Of a stretch of DNA of 64,000 nucleotides, positions 1-9,101 are shown one piece after another (the stretch's first letter is position 1; the number at the start of each line of letters is the position of its first letter). The translations under genes were made by a program, and so were the position numbers. The stretch covers positions 620,001-684,000 of the forward strand of contig NZ_QLLY01000001.1 of the NCBI RefSeq assembly GCF_003259365.1. The letters run 5' to 3'. Origin of the DNA: Streptomyces sp. PsTaAH-137 (GTDB taxonomy: Bacteria > Actinomycetota > Actinomycetes > Streptomycetales > Streptomycetaceae). The notes below the pieces were generated by a model that saw only the letters and a list, made by a program, of their open reading frames with translations, had not been told where the DNA came from and made no database searches.

Positions 1-1
1 G

Positions 2-1231
2 CTGCGCACCGACGCCGCCGACGGACACGAGGGGCACGGCTTCACCTTCACGATCGGCCGCGGCAACGACGTCCAGGTCGCGGCCATCCGCAGCCTGCGC
101 CACCACGTCGTCGGCCGGCCGGTCGACGAACTGTGCGCCGACCCGGGCAGCCTCAACCGCGACCTGATCGGCGACAGCCAACTCCGCTGGCTGGGACCCG
201 AGAAGGGGGTGATGCACATGGCGATCGGCGCCGTCGTCAACGCGGCGTGGGACCTCGCCGCCAAGCGCGCCGAGAAGCCACTGTGGCGGCTGCTCGCCGA
301 CGCCGAACCCGAATGGCTGGTCTCCCAGGTCGACTTCCGCTACATCGCCGACGCCCTCACCCCCGAACGCGCACTGGAACTGCTCAGGGCGGGCCGCGCG
401 GGCGCCGACGGGAGGACGGCCGACCTGCTGGCCCGCGGCTACCCCGGCTACACCACGTCCCCCGGCTGGCTCGGCTACAGCGACGACAAGCTGAGCCGCC
501 TCGCCCGGGAGGCCGTCGCCGACGGCTTCACCCAGATCAAGCTGAAGGTCGGCGCCGACCTCGACGACGACATCCGCCGCTGCCGCACCGCGCGCCGGGT
601 CATCGGCCCGGACATCCGCATGGCCATCGACGCCAACCAGCGCTGGAACGTGGGCGAGGCCGTCGAATGGACGCGTGCGCTCGCCGAGTTCGACCCGTAC
701 TGGGTGGAGGAACCCACCAGCCCCGACGACGTCCTCGGCCACGCCGCCATCCGCCGCGCCGTCGGCCCGGTCAAGGTCGCCACCGGCGAACACGTCCAGA
801 ACCGCATCGTCTTCAAGCAGCTCCTCCAGGCCGGTGCGATCGACATCCTGCAGATCGACGCCGCCCGCGTCGGCGGCGTCAACGAGAACCTGGCGATCCT
901 GCTGCTCGCCGCCGAGTTCGGCGTCCCCGTCTGCCCGCACGCCGGCGGCGTCGGCCTGTGCGAACTCGTCCAGCACCTCTCGATGTTCGACTACGTCGCC
1001 CTGTCCGGCACCACCGAGGACCGCGTCATCGAGTACGTCGACCATCTCCACGACCACTTCATCGACCCGGTCGTCGTGCGCGACGGCCACTACACGGCCC
1101 CCACCGCACCCGGCTTCTCCGCCACGATGCGGGCCGAGTCCCTCGCCGAATTCACCTTCCCCGACGGCGCGTTCTGGGTCCGCGACCGCGCCGGGCAGCA
1201 CGACCCCCACACGAACGGAGCCGCGGCATGA
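2..1231 (+). CDS. L-fuconate dehydratase-like enolase-superfamily enzyme (5-prime partial)
   Basis: Open from the left edge; about 409 residues are visible and perhaps 30 N-terminal residues are missing compared with the usual ~440. Members of this mandelate-racemase subgroup are Mg-dependent and convert L-fuconate to 2-keto-3-deoxy-L-fuconate. Visible landmarks in order are the [18 protein letters not shown] helix, the IKLKVG catalytic lysine strand, metal ligands in [16 protein letters not shown] and TGEH, and the CPHAGGVGL histidine. It overlaps the next gene by ATGA and heads a five-gene coupled operon whose other members fit deoxysugar oxidation. The family call is firm. The exact sugar acid (fuconate versus a related acid) is inferred from context. 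Confidence 0.85.
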   Translation: MRTDAADGHEGHGFTFTIGRGNDVQVAAIRSLRHHVVGRPVDELCADPGSLNRDLIGDSQLRWLGPEKGVMHMAIGAVVNAAWDLAAKRAEKPLWRLLADAEPEWLVSQVDFRYIADALTPERALELLRAGRAGADGRTADLLARGYPGYTTSPGWLGYSDDKLSRLAREAVADGFTQIKLKVGADLDDDIRRCRTARRVIGPDIRMAIDANQRWNVGEAVEWTRALAEFDPYWVEEPTSPDDVLGHAAIRRAVGPVKVATGEHVQNRIVFKQLLQAGAIDILQIDAARVGGVNENLAILLLAAEFGVPVCPHAGGVGLCELVQHLSMFDYVALSGTTEDRVIEYVDHLHDHFIDPVVVRDGHYTAPTAPGFSATMRAESLAEFTFPDGAFWVRDRAGQHDPHTNGAAA

Positions 1232-2004
1232 GCGACACCCCGAAGGACCTCACCGACTTCACCGGGCTCAAGGCCCTCGTCACCGGCGGCGCCTCCGGGC
1301 TCGGCCGCGCCACCGCCGACCTCCTCACCGCGCGCGGCGCCGCCGTCGCCGTCCTCGACCGGGACATCACGGCCGTCGACAAGCCGCTGCGCGGGTACGC
1401 CGCCGACGTCACCGACGACGAGACCGTGCGGGCCGCCGTCGCCGCCGCCGTCGCCGACCTCGGCGGGCTCGACATCCTCGTCAACAACGCGGGCATCGGC
1501 GCCCAGGGCACCGTCGCCGACAACGACGACGCCGAATGGCACCGCGTCCTGGACGTGAACGTCATCGGCATCGTCCGCGTCACCCGCGCCGCCCTGCCCG
1601 CGCTGCGCGCCTCCGCCCACGCGGCCGTCGTCAACACCTGCTCCATCGCCGCCACCGCGGGCCTGCCGCAGCGCGCCCTCTACTCGGCCTCCAAGGGCGC
1701 CGTCCAGTCCCTCACCCTCGCCATGGCCGCCGACCACATACGCGAGGGCATCCGCGTCAACTGCGTCAACCCGGGCACGGCCGACACTCCGTGGATCGGC
1801 CGGCTCCTCGACAAGGCCGACGACCCGGCCGCCGAGCGCGCCGCCCTCGAAGCCCGCCAGCCCACCGGCCGCCTCGTCTCCGCCGCCGAGGTCGCGGGCG
1901 CCGTCGCCTACCTGGCCAGCCCGCTCTCCGGCGCCACCACCGGCACCGCCCTCGCCGTCGACGGCGGCATGCAGGGACTGCGGCTGCGCCCCGCGGGACA
2001 GTGA
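1228..2004 (+). CDS. SDR dehydrogenase of the fucose operon (probable 2-keto-3-deoxy-L-fuconate dehydrogenase)
   Basis: A classical short-chain dehydrogenase of 258 residues. It shows the TGGASGLG nucleotide-binding loop near residue 17, the NNAG motif, a catalytic serine in NTCS and the YSASK catalytic pair. The ATG start overlaps the stop of the dehydratase gene (ATGA), so translation is probably coupled. In the non-phosphorylative L-fucose pathway an SDR oxidises 2-keto-3-deoxy-L-fuconate to the 2,4-diketo acid with NAD, which fits its position next to the dehydratase. Acting instead as an L-fucose dehydrogenase is the main alternative, although the aldo/keto reductase downstream is the better candidate for that step. 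Confidence 0.8.
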   Translation: MSDTPKDLTDFTGLKALVTGGASGLGRATADLLTARGAAVAVLDRDITAVDKPLRGYAADVTDDETVRAAVAAAVADLGGLDILVNNAGIGAQGTVADNDDAEWHRVLDVNVIGIVRVTRAALPALRASAHAAVVNTCSIAATAGLPQRALYSASKGAVQSLTLAMAADHIREGIRVNCVNPGTADTPWIGRLLDKADDPAAERAALEARQPTGRLVSAAEVAGAVAYLASPLSGATTGTALAVDGGMQGLRLRPAGQ

Positions 2005-2009
2005 CCCCG

Positions 2010-3023
2010 ATGCGCACCCGCACTCTGGGCCGCACCCGCGTCCCCGTCACCGCACTCGGCTTCGGCGCCGCCGCCATCGGCAACCTCTACACCCCGGTCG
2101 CCGACGACGACGCGCAGGCCGCGCTCGAAGCCGCCTGGGACGCGGGCATCCGGTATTTCGACACCGCCCCGCACTACGGCGTCGGCGTCTCCGAGCGCCG
2201 CGTCGGCGCCTTCCTGCGCACCCGGCCGCCCGCCGAGTACACCCTGTCCACGAAGGCCGGCCGGCTCCTGGAGCCCACCGGCGACGGCGGCGCCGGGGGA
2301 GACGACCGCGCGGACGGCTTCGCGACCCCCGCCGCCCACCGCCGCGTCTGGGACTTCAGCGCGGCGGGGGTGCGCCGCTCCATCGAGGACAGCCTGGATC
2401 GGCTCGGCCTCGACCGGATCGACGTGGTCTACCTCCACGACCCGGACGACCACGCCGAACAGGCCTTCGCCGAGGCCTACCCGGAGCTGGAACGACTGCG
2501 CGCCGAGGGCATGGTCGACGCCATCGGCGCGGGCATGAACCAGGCAGAAATGCTCACCCGGTTCGTCCGGGACACCGATGTCGACGTGGTGCTCTGCGCG
2601 GGCCGCTACAGCCTCCTCGACCAGCGGGCCCTGCACACGCTGCTGCCCGAGGCCGCCGCACGCGGGGTGTCCGTCGTCGTCGGCGGCGTCTTCAACTCGG
2701 GCCTGCTCGCCGACCCGAAGGAGGGCGCCACCTTCGACTACGGCCTCGCCCCGCCCGCCGTCCTGGAACGCGCCCTGACCTGGCAGTCCCTCGCCCGGCG
2801 CCACGGCATCACCCTGCGCGCCGCCGCGCTCGCCTTCCCTTGCGGGCACGAAGCCGTCACCGGCGTCCTCGTCGGCACCCGCTCCGCCGCCGAAGTCACC
2901 GACACCATCCGCCAGTTCGCCGCCGCGGTGCCCGCCGCGTTCTGGCAGGAGGCCCGCGAGACGCACCTGCTGCCCGCCGGCGTCCCGACCCCGACAGCCC
3001 CAGGAGAGGAGCAGCCCGCGTGA
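2010..3023 (+). CDS. Aldo/keto reductase, probable L-fucose (D-threo-aldose) dehydrogenase
   Basis: A 337-residue aldo/keto reductase with the N-terminal GFGAAAIGNLY strand and the FDTAPHYG segment carrying the catalytic Asp/Tyr region. This subfamily includes D-threo-aldose 1-dehydrogenases, which oxidise L-fucose to L-fucono-lactone, and the operon context supports that role. I chose the ATG at 2010; an in-frame GTG at 2001 that overlaps the SDR stop (GTGA) would add three residues and is equally compatible with coupling. The lactone product would feed the amidohydrolase two genes downstream. Substrate specificity is inference. Confidence 0.8.
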   Translation: MRTRTLGRTRVPVTALGFGAAAIGNLYTPVADDDAQAALEAAWDAGIRYFDTAPHYGVGVSERRVGAFLRTRPPAEYTLSTKAGRLLEPTGDGGAGGDDRADGFATPAAHRRVWDFSAAGVRRSIEDSLDRLGLDRIDVVYLHDPDDHAEQAFAEAYPELERLRAEGMVDAIGAGMNQAEMLTRFVRDTDVDVVLCAGRYSLLDQRALHTLLPEAAARGVSVVVGGVFNSGLLADPKEGATFDYGLAPPAVLERALTWQSLARRHGITLRAAALAFPCGHEAVTGVLVGTRSAAEVTDTIRQFAAAVPAAFWQEARETHLLPAGVPTPTAPGEEQPA

Positions 3024-3334
3024 GAGTCGCCCTGCACACCAAGGTCCGCGCCGACCGCGTCGAGGAGTACGAGGCCGCCCACCGCGAGGTCCCCGCCGAA
3101 CTCGTCGCCGCGATCCGCGCGGCGGGCGCCGAGCGCTGGACGATCTGGCGCAGCGGCACCGACCTCTTCCACGTCCTGGACTGCGCGGACTACTCCCGGC
3201 TGCTCGCCGCACTCGACCGGCTGCCGGTGAACATCGCCTGGCAGGCCCGCATGGGCGAACTCCTCGACGTCGTCCACGACTACTCCGCCGAGGGCGCCGA
3301 CGCCGGACTGCCGGTCGTCTGGGAGCTGCCGTGA
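3020..3334 (+). CDS. L-rhamnose mutarotase-family sugar epimerase
   Basis: A 104-residue protein of the small ferredoxin-fold mutarotase family (RhaM/YiiL type), with the early HTKV, central RSGTDLFHVL and WQARM segments of that fold. It interconverts anomers of L-rhamnose or similar deoxysugars so that the dehydrogenase receives its preferred anomer. The GTG start overlaps the preceding stop (GTGA). L-fucose operons commonly carry a FucU-type mutarotase instead, so a rhamnose-type enzyme here either serves fucose or hints that the true substrate is a different 6-deoxyhexose. Confidence 0.8.
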   Translation: MRVALHTKVRADRVEEYEAAHREVPAELVAAIRAAGAERWTIWRSGTDLFHVLDCADYSRLLAALDRLPVNIAWQARMGELLDVVHDYSAEGADAGLPVVWELP

Positions 3335-4191
3335 CCGGGATCGTCGACGCCCACCACCACGTATGGGACCTGTCCGTACGGGACCAGGACTGGATCACCG
3401 GCCCCGAACTCGCACCCATCCGGCGCGACTTCACCCTCGACGATCTCCTGCCCGAGGCGCGCGCGGCCGGTGTGACGGCGACCGTCCTCGTGCAGACGGT
3501 CCCGGTGGCCGACGAGACCCCCGAGTTCCTGGCGCTCGCCGCGGACAGCGACCTCGTCGCCGCCGTCGTCGGCTGGACCGACCTCACCCGCCCCGGCATC
3601 GCCGACGAACTCGCCCGACTGCGCCAACTCCCGGGCGGCGAACACCTGGTGGGCATCCGCCACCCGGTGCAGGGGGAGCCGGACCCCGACTGGCTGCTGC
3701 GGCCCGACGCGCGGCGCGGCCTGGCAGCGGTCGCCGACGCCGGACTCGTCTACGACCTCCTCGTGCACGCCCACCAGATGCCCGCCTGCGTGAAGGCCGC
3801 CGCCGAACACCCCGAACTCACCTTCGTCCTCGACCACGTGGGCAAGCCGGAGATCGCGGCCGGACGGCTCGACCCGTGGCGCGCCGAACTCCGGGCGCTC
3901 GCGGCGCTGCCGAACACCGTCTGCAAGCTCTCCGGCATGGTCACCGAGGCCGACCCGGCCGGCTGGACCGCCGCCACCCTCCGCCCGTACGCCGACACGG
4001 TCCTGGACGCCTTCGGCCCCGCACGCGTCCTGTTCGGCTCCGACTGGCCGGTGTGCACCCTCGCGGCGACGTACCAGCAAGTCCTGGACGCAGCAGTGGA
4101 GTTGGTGGGCGACCGCGACGAGAACGTGTTCGCGGGCACCGCCGAGCGGATCTACCTCAGCCGCGTCGGCGCCAGGAACTCCCGCACGTAG
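3331..4191 (+). CDS. Amidohydrolase-2 family lactonase (probable L-fuconolactone hydrolase)
   Basis: A 286-residue metal-dependent hydrolase of the amidohydrolase 2 fold. The N-terminal DAHHHVWDL carries the HxH metal ligands, followed by a conserved FVLDHVGKP histidine and the C-terminal FGSDWPVC aspartate. Relatives hydrolyse L-fuconolactone to L-fuconate. It starts with GTG overlapping the mutarotase stop, completing a run of four consecutive overlapping junctions, and its 3-prime end overlaps the convergent gene at 4152 by 40 nt. The lactonase role follows from family plus context. Confidence 0.82.
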   Translation: MTGIVDAHHHVWDLSVRDQDWITGPELAPIRRDFTLDDLLPEARAAGVTATVLVQTVPVADETPEFLALAADSDLVAAVVGWTDLTRPGIADELARLRQLPGGEHLVGIRHPVQGEPDPDWLLRPDARRGLAAVADAGLVYDLLVHAHQMPACVKAAAEHPELTFVLDHVGKPEIAAGRLDPWRAELRALAALPNTVCKLSGMVTEADPAGWTAATLRPYADTVLDAFGPARVLFGSDWPVCTLAATYQQVLDAAVELVGDRDENVFAGTAERIYLSRVGARNSRT

Positions 4192-5573
4192 GTCCGCTCC
4201 CACCAGGCCCCCGACGCCCGCCGTTCACCCCAGGTCGTGTACCGGTAGCGGAACACCCTTGCCCGCACGTACACGGGCGGCGCGTCGGGGAACGGGCAGT
4301 GCCGCAGCAGCCGCAGCGTGTCCCGGTCACCCGCGAGGAGCCGCTCCACGAACGGCCCGAACCAGGAACGGGCGTACGCGGGCGACAGCGCCGCGAACCA
4401 CATCATCCAGTCGAGCCGCAGATGGTACGGGGCGAACTGCCGCGGCATCCGGCGCGGATCACCCGGCTTGCCCTTGAACTCATAGACCCGCCAGTCGGAT
4501 CCGGGCCCCGGCTCCGGGTCCGCCGTGCCCTCCAGCACGATTTCCTGCCGCACCCGGCCGACGGTGCCGAACGCCCCGTACGTGTTCACCAGGTGCAAGG
4601 AGTCGTAGGAACGGTTCATGGACTGGCGCCGGGAAAGCAGATTGCGCACCGGCCGGACGCTCAAGCCGGCGACCAGGCACACCAGCGCCAGGACCACACC
4701 CTCGTACCAGAGCGGGGGAGCCGACGGCTGCGGCGAGAGCCGGAGGGAGAACGGGGGCAGCGAGCGATCGAGGACGGAAGCCGCGAGCACGACCGTCAGC
4801 CAGTTCAGCCAGGCGAAGTTCCCCGACAGGATCAGCCAGAACTGGGTGACGATCATCAGCGCGGCCGCTGCCGACGCCACCGGCTGCGGCGCGAACAGCA
4901 GGAACGGCACCACGAGCTGGGTGACATGGTTCGCCGCCGCCTCCACCCGGTGCAGCGGCCGGGGGAGACGGTGGAAGAACCAGCTCAGCGGGCCCGGCAT
5001 CGGCTGCGTCTCGTGATGGAAGTACAGACAGGTCAGCCGCCGCCAGCAGGCGTCCCCGCGCAGCTTGATCAGCCCCGCCCCGAACTCCAGGCGGAACAGC
5101 ACCCAGCGCAGCAGGAACAGCACGAGCACCGGCGGCGCCACCTCGTCGTTGCCGAGGAAGACCGCCAGGAAGCCGACCTCCAGGAGCAGCGACTCCCAGC
5201 CGAACCCGTACCAGACCTGCCCGACGTTCACGATCGACAGATACAGCACCCAGGGCACCAGCCACAGCGCCATCGCGCCCCACAGCGGCAGCAGCCCGTC
5301 CGCCCCCGCGAGGAGCGCCGCCGCGACGGCCGCGCCGCCCCACGCGCACCCGGCGAAGAACCGGTCCGAGAAGTACAGCCGGAACAGCGTCGGCGCCCGC
5401 CGCCACGGCACCCGCTCCAGGAACTCCGGCACCGGCAGCATCCCGCGCTCCCCGATCAGCGCCCGGAACTGGAGCGCCGCCCCGGCGAACGCCACGAGGT
5501 ACAGCGCCGCCAGACCGCGCTGGAACACCAGCCGGCCCAGCCAGGCGGAATCGGACGCCGAGAACCAGTCCAC
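4152..5573 (-). CDS. Lipase maturation factor (LMF1-like) family membrane protein
   Basis: A 473-residue polytopic membrane protein resembling the lipase maturation factor family: an N-terminal WFSASDSAWLGRL region, several hydrophobic segments through the first two thirds, then a soluble C-terminal part with the QFAPYHLRLDWMMWF motif typical of the family. Bacterial members are uncharacterised; vertebrate LMF1 folds lipases in the ER. I placed the start at the GTG at 5573 because a -10-like CACACT lies 6 nt upstream (5585-5580 on this strand). An upstream ATG at 5651 would lie within the opposite-strand promoter region. The last 40 nt overlap the convergent lactonase gene. Confidence 0.75.
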   Translation of the reverse strand: MDWFSASDSAWLGRLVFQRGLAALYLVAFAGAALQFRALIGERGMLPVPEFLERVPWRRAPTLFRLYFSDRFFAGCAWGGAAVAAALLAGADGLLPLWGAMALWLVPWVLYLSIVNVGQVWYGFGWESLLLEVGFLAVFLGNDEVAPPVLVLFLLRWVLFRLEFGAGLIKLRGDACWRRLTCLYFHHETQPMPGPLSWFFHRLPRPLHRVEAAANHVTQLVVPFLLFAPQPVASAAAALMIVTQFWLILSGNFAWLNWLTVVLAASVLDRSLPPFSLRLSPQPSAPPLWYEGVVLALVCLVAGLSVRPVRNLLSRRQSMNRSYDSLHLVNTYGAFGTVGRVRQEIVLEGTADPEPGPGSDWRVYEFKGKPGDPRRMPRQFAPYHLRLDWMMWFAALSPAYARSWFGPFVERLLAGDRDTLRLLRHCPFPDAPPVYVRARVFRYRYTTWGERRASGAWWERTYVREFLAPTRLR

Positions 5574-5579
5574 GCCCTC

Positions 5580-5585
5580 AGTGTG
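5580..5585 (-). promoter_or_regulatory. Putative -10 element of a leaderless promoter
   Basis: CACACT on the minus strand ends 6 nt before the GTG at 5573, and no Shine-Dalgarno sequence is obvious. The arrangement is what a leaderless transcript would need. It is inferred from sequence only. Confidence 0.35.
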
Positions 5586-5679
5586 GGCCCGGCCCCCACG
5601 AAGGTCACGACTTGCGGCTCCCGCGCGGCGGGCCCAGAGATGGAGGGACACATCGCTGGTGCACAGGTGGGAGAGGCGC

Positions 5680-6918
5680 GTGCGCGCACGGATCAGGACC
5701 AGAACCTACGTCACGGCCCTCGGCATATCGGCGGCCCTGCTGCTCGCCGGATGCTCCGGGGACGGAACCAAGAACGCGGCCGACGGCAAGGGCGAACTGT
5801 TCATGCAGCCCGTCGCCGCCCAGGGCCCCGACCCCTTCACCGACTCCACCGCCGGCGCGGACACGAGCAGCCCGCCCGTCACCCGAACGCCGCAACCCTC
5901 ACCGACCGGCACCCCCTCGGCCACCCAGCAGGGCGCCCGCGAGATCTCCGGCGCCACCCCCGGCCTCTACGGCGGCACCCACGCACTGGGCAGCTGCGAC
6001 GTCGAGAAACAGGTCCGCTTCCTCACCGCCGACCAGGCCAAGGCCGGCGCCTTCGCCCAGGCCTCCGGGATCTCCCGCGCCGACGTCCCGAGCTTCCTGC
6101 GCGGCCTCACCCCCGTCGTGCTGCGCGCCGACACCCGGGTCACCAACCACGGCTACCGCGACGGCAGCGCCACCACGTTCCAGTCGGTGCTCCAGTCCGG
6201 CACCGCCGTCATGGTCGACGGACGCGGTGTGCCGCGCGTGCGCTGCGCCTGCGGCAACCCGCTGAAGCAGCCCGTCGCCCTCAGCGGCAGCCCGAGCCGC
6301 CAGGGCCGGGCCTGGAGCGGCTACGAGCCGACCAAGGTCGTCGTCGTGACCCCGGCCCCGACGGTCATCGAGAACATCACCATCGTCAACGTCGTCAACA
6401 ACACCTGGATCGAGCGGAAGACCGGCGATGACGGGCACAAGGACCGCGTGGTCCCGGCGCCCAGGCCCACGCCGACCCCGACGCCCACGCCGACCCCCAC
6501 CCCGACGCCCTCGCCGAGCACCACGTCACCGAGCGCGAGCGACTCGACGTCCGAGAGCGCCACCGACACCGGCACGCCGAGCGAGACCACCTCCAGCACC
6601 GCCTGCCCCACGGTCACCGCGACCGACAGCAGCGGCGACCCCTCTCCGTCCCCCTGGCCGTCCGGCTGCCCGACGCCCACCCCGGAGACGTCGGAGCCCA
6701 GCAGCTCCGGCACGGACGTGTCACCGGACGACTCCAGCGACGTACCCACCGACCCCCCGAGCCTCGACGAGCCGTCCGACACCGGCGGGGACACGACGGA
6801 CTCCGGCACGATGTCCGAAAGCGCCACCGACACCGGCCCCGGCACGGTCCCCGACAGCCCCGACCAGCCCGACAGCGGCGGCCTGATCCCGGACGCCTCG
6901 GACGGCACCTCTCCGTGA
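5680..6918 (+). CDS. Secreted lipoprotein, DUF6777-like, with Ser/Thr/Pro-rich C-terminal tail
   Basis: A 412-residue predicted lipoprotein. An arginine-rich start and a hydrophobic stretch lead to the lipobox LLAGC with the modified Cys at about residue 25. Residues ~40-250 form the conserved part (GELFMQP, LYGGTHALGSCD, a C-x-C near the middle) that I recognise as the Streptomyces domain of unknown function DUF6777. From about residue 255 to the end the protein is low complexity: a Pro-Thr repeat, then Ser/Thr/Asp/Glu-rich sequence, probably an extended stalk in the cell wall. The GTG start has GGGAGAGG just upstream. Function is unknown. It lies 47 nt upstream of a SpoIIE phosphatase gene on the same strand. 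Confidence 0.75.
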   Translation: MRARIRTRTYVTALGISAALLLAGCSGDGTKNAADGKGELFMQPVAAQGPDPFTDSTAGADTSSPPVTRTPQPSPTGTPSATQQGAREISGATPGLYGGTHALGSCDVEKQVRFLTADQAKAGAFAQASGISRADVPSFLRGLTPVVLRADTRVTNHGYRDGSATTFQSVLQSGTAVMVDGRGVPRVRCACGNPLKQPVALSGSPSRQGRAWSGYEPTKVVVVTPAPTVIENITIVNVVNNTWIERKTGDDGHKDRVVPAPRPTPTPTPTPTPTPTPSPSTTSPSASDSTSESATDTGTPSETTSSTACPTVTATDSSGDPSPSPWPSGCPTPTPETSEPSSSGTDVSPDDSSDVPTDPPSLDEPSDTGGDTTDSGTMSESATDTGPGTVPDSPDQPDSGGLIPDASDGTSP

Positions 6919-6953
6919 CCGGGCGCAGACGTGCGGCCCCCCGGACCTGCGCA

Positions 6954-6959
6954 TAGCGT
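6954..6959 (+). promoter_or_regulatory. Putative -10 element of a leaderless promoter
   Basis: TAGCGT ends 6 nt before the ATG at 6966 and there is no purine-rich ribosome binding site in the gap, so the phosphatase gene may be transcribed from its own leaderless promoter. Confidence 0.35.
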
Positions 6960-6965
6960 GGCGTT

Positions 6966-9071
6966 ATGGACGCGGACAGCGGGGGCGGCGAGGAGCCAGG
7001 GAGTTCCCCGGGCGGGGAGCTCCCTGGGGACGACTCGCCGCACGGATTCCTGGAGGCCTACGGGCGCGGTCTGCGCATGGGCAGCTTCGAGTGGGACCTC
7101 TCCAGCGGCCTGATGCACATGGACGGCAACGCCCACGACGTGTTCGACCTGCTGCCCCAGGAGTACGACGGGCACCCCGAGAGCCTCGGGGTGCGCGTCC
7201 CCACCGCGGACGCCGGACGCCTCGACGCGATCGTCTCGCAGGCGCTGAAGAGCGGCGAGGAGAACTACGGCGCCTACTTCCGCATCCGCACCCGCGACGG
7301 CGCCCTGCGCTGGACCCACACCCGCGGCTACATCCGGCGCGACGAGGACGGCCGCCCGCGCCGCATCGTCGGCATCGTGCGCGACGCCACCGACGAGCTG
7401 AACGACGCCACCGTCCAGCACGAGCGCGCCGTCCGCGCGGCTGCCCGGCGGCGCGAGACCAGCGTCGTGCAGAACACCACCGCGGCCCTCGCCCACGCCC
7501 GGACCGTCCGCGACGTCATCGACGTGCTGCGCGAGACCCACGGCGTCGAGAACCTGGGCGCCACCAGCTTCGTCATGGGCCTCGTGCGCGCCGGCCGGAT
7601 CCATCTCGTCGCCGAGGGCCCGCGCGGCAGCTTCGTGCCGGGCACCCATGTCACCCGCATCGACGACCCGTACCCGATGAGCGAGGTCGTGCGCACCCTC
7701 ACGCCCCGCTTCATCGAGTCGCCGCAGGACTTCGCGGACTCCTACCCGCTGCTGTGGCCGCACATCGACCACCTCGGGATCCGCTCCGCCGCCTATCTGC
7801 CGCTCATCGCCCAGGCCCGGCCCATCGGCGTCGTCGGCCTGCTCTACCACGACCGCAAGGGCTTCTCCGACTCCGAGCGCAACGTCCTCGTCGCCCTCGG
7901 CAGCAGCATCGCGCAGAGCCTCCAGCGCGCCATGTTCTACGAGCAGGAGAAGGACCTCGCCCAAGGGCTCCAGCAGGCCATGCTGCCCCGCACCATCCCC
8001 AACGTGCCCGGCGCCGACATCGCCGTCCGCTACCGCTCCGCGTCCCTCGGCCGGGACATCGGCGGCGACTGGTACGACGTGATACCCCTGCCCGGCGGCC
8101 GGGTCGGCGCCGTCATCGGGGACGTCCAGGGGCACGACACGCACGCCGCCGCCGTCATGGGACAGCTGCGCATCGTGCTGCGCGCCTACGCCGCCGAGGG
8201 TCACACCCCCGCGACCGTCATGGCCCGCGCCTCCGTCTTCCTCCACGAACTCGACACCGAGCGCTTCGCGACCTGCCTGTACGCCGAGACCGACCTGTCC
8301 ACCGGCGTCGTGCAGTTCGTGCGCGCCGGCCACCTCGACCCGCTGCTGCGCCGCACCGACGGCATGTGCCGCAAGGTGCCCGTCGAGGGCGGCCTCCCGC
8401 TCGGCCTGTCCGCCGAGTTCGGACGGCTCGAATACCCGGTCACGACCGTCGAGCTCGACCCGGGCGAGATGCTGCTGCTGTGCACCGACGGCCTCGTCGA
8501 ACAGCCCGGCACCGACCTCGACGACGGGATGCAGGCCCTCTCCACGCTCGTCGGCAACGGCCCCGCCGACATCGACCGGCTCGCCGACCGGCTCTGCAAC
8601 TCCGTCGACGAACGCGGCGGTGACGACGACGTCGCGCTCCTGCTGCTGCGCCGCCGCGGCGCGGGCGCGGCCCGCAGCGGCGGCCGGCTCACCGAGCACG
8701 TGCCGCCCGGCGACCCCGAGGCCCTCGCCGCGGCCCGGCACATGATCCGCGCCGCCGTACGCGCCTGGGGCGCGGCCGACCGCACCGACGAGATCGAGCT
8801 CGTCGCCGACGAACTCGTCACCAACGCCCTCATGCACACCGAAGGCCCCGCCATCGTCACCCTGCGCGTCCTGACCGGCACCGACCGGCGGCTCCGGGTC
8901 GACGTCGAGGACACCTCCAGCGCCCTGCCACGCCGCCGCGAGGCGGGCGAGGACGGCGTCTCGGGGCGCGGACTCCTCCTCGTCGACCGGCTCGCCGACG
9001 TGTGGGGAGTGGAGGCGCGCGGCGGGGGCAAGTGCGTGTGGTGCGAGTTCGTGGTGCGCGCCCGCGGCTGA
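6966..9071 (+). CDS. PAS-GAF-SpoIIE phosphatase-HATPase signalling protein
   Basis: A 701-residue cytosolic regulator with four modules: a PAS domain at about 30-145, a GAF domain at about 165-320, a PP2C/SpoIIE serine phosphatase at about 331-560 (GGDWYDV and GDVQGHD metal-binding motifs), and a C-terminal anti-sigma-type ATPase at about 585-701 (ADELVTNALMHT, GRGLLLVDRLAD). Proteins of this layout control anti-sigma factor antagonists by dephosphorylation and also contain an RsbW/SpoIIAB-like kinase fold, so one polypeptide may switch a partner both ways. No anti-anti-sigma gene is adjacent. The signal sensed by the PAS/GAF part cannot be read from the sequence. Confidence 0.9.
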   Translation: MDADSGGGEEPGSSPGGELPGDDSPHGFLEAYGRGLRMGSFEWDLSSGLMHMDGNAHDVFDLLPQEYDGHPESLGVRVPTADAGRLDAIVSQALKSGEENYGAYFRIRTRDGALRWTHTRGYIRRDEDGRPRRIVGIVRDATDELNDATVQHERAVRAAARRRETSVVQNTTAALAHARTVRDVIDVLRETHGVENLGATSFVMGLVRAGRIHLVAEGPRGSFVPGTHVTRIDDPYPMSEVVRTLTPRFIESPQDFADSYPLLWPHIDHLGIRSAAYLPLIAQARPIGVVGLLYHDRKGFSDSERNVLVALGSSIAQSLQRAMFYEQEKDLAQGLQQAMLPRTIPNVPGADIAVRYRSASLGRDIGGDWYDVIPLPGGRVGAVIGDVQGHDTHAAAVMGQLRIVLRAYAAEGHTPATVMARASVFLHELDTERFATCLYAETDLSTGVVQFVRAGHLDPLLRRTDGMCRKVPVEGGLPLGLSAEFGRLEYPVTTVELDPGEMLLLCTDGLVEQPGTDLDDGMQALSTLVGNGPADIDRLADRLCNSVDERGGDDDVALLLLRRRGAGAARSGGRLTEHVPPGDPEALAAARHMIRAAVRAWGAADRTDEIELVADELVTNALMHTEGPAIVTLRVLTGTDRRLRVDVEDTSSALPRRREAGEDGVSGRGLLLVDRLADVWGVEARGGGKCVWCEFVVRARG

Positions 9072-9101
9072 CAGTCCGTCGTCGACAGGAGGAGGAACCC
9101 C

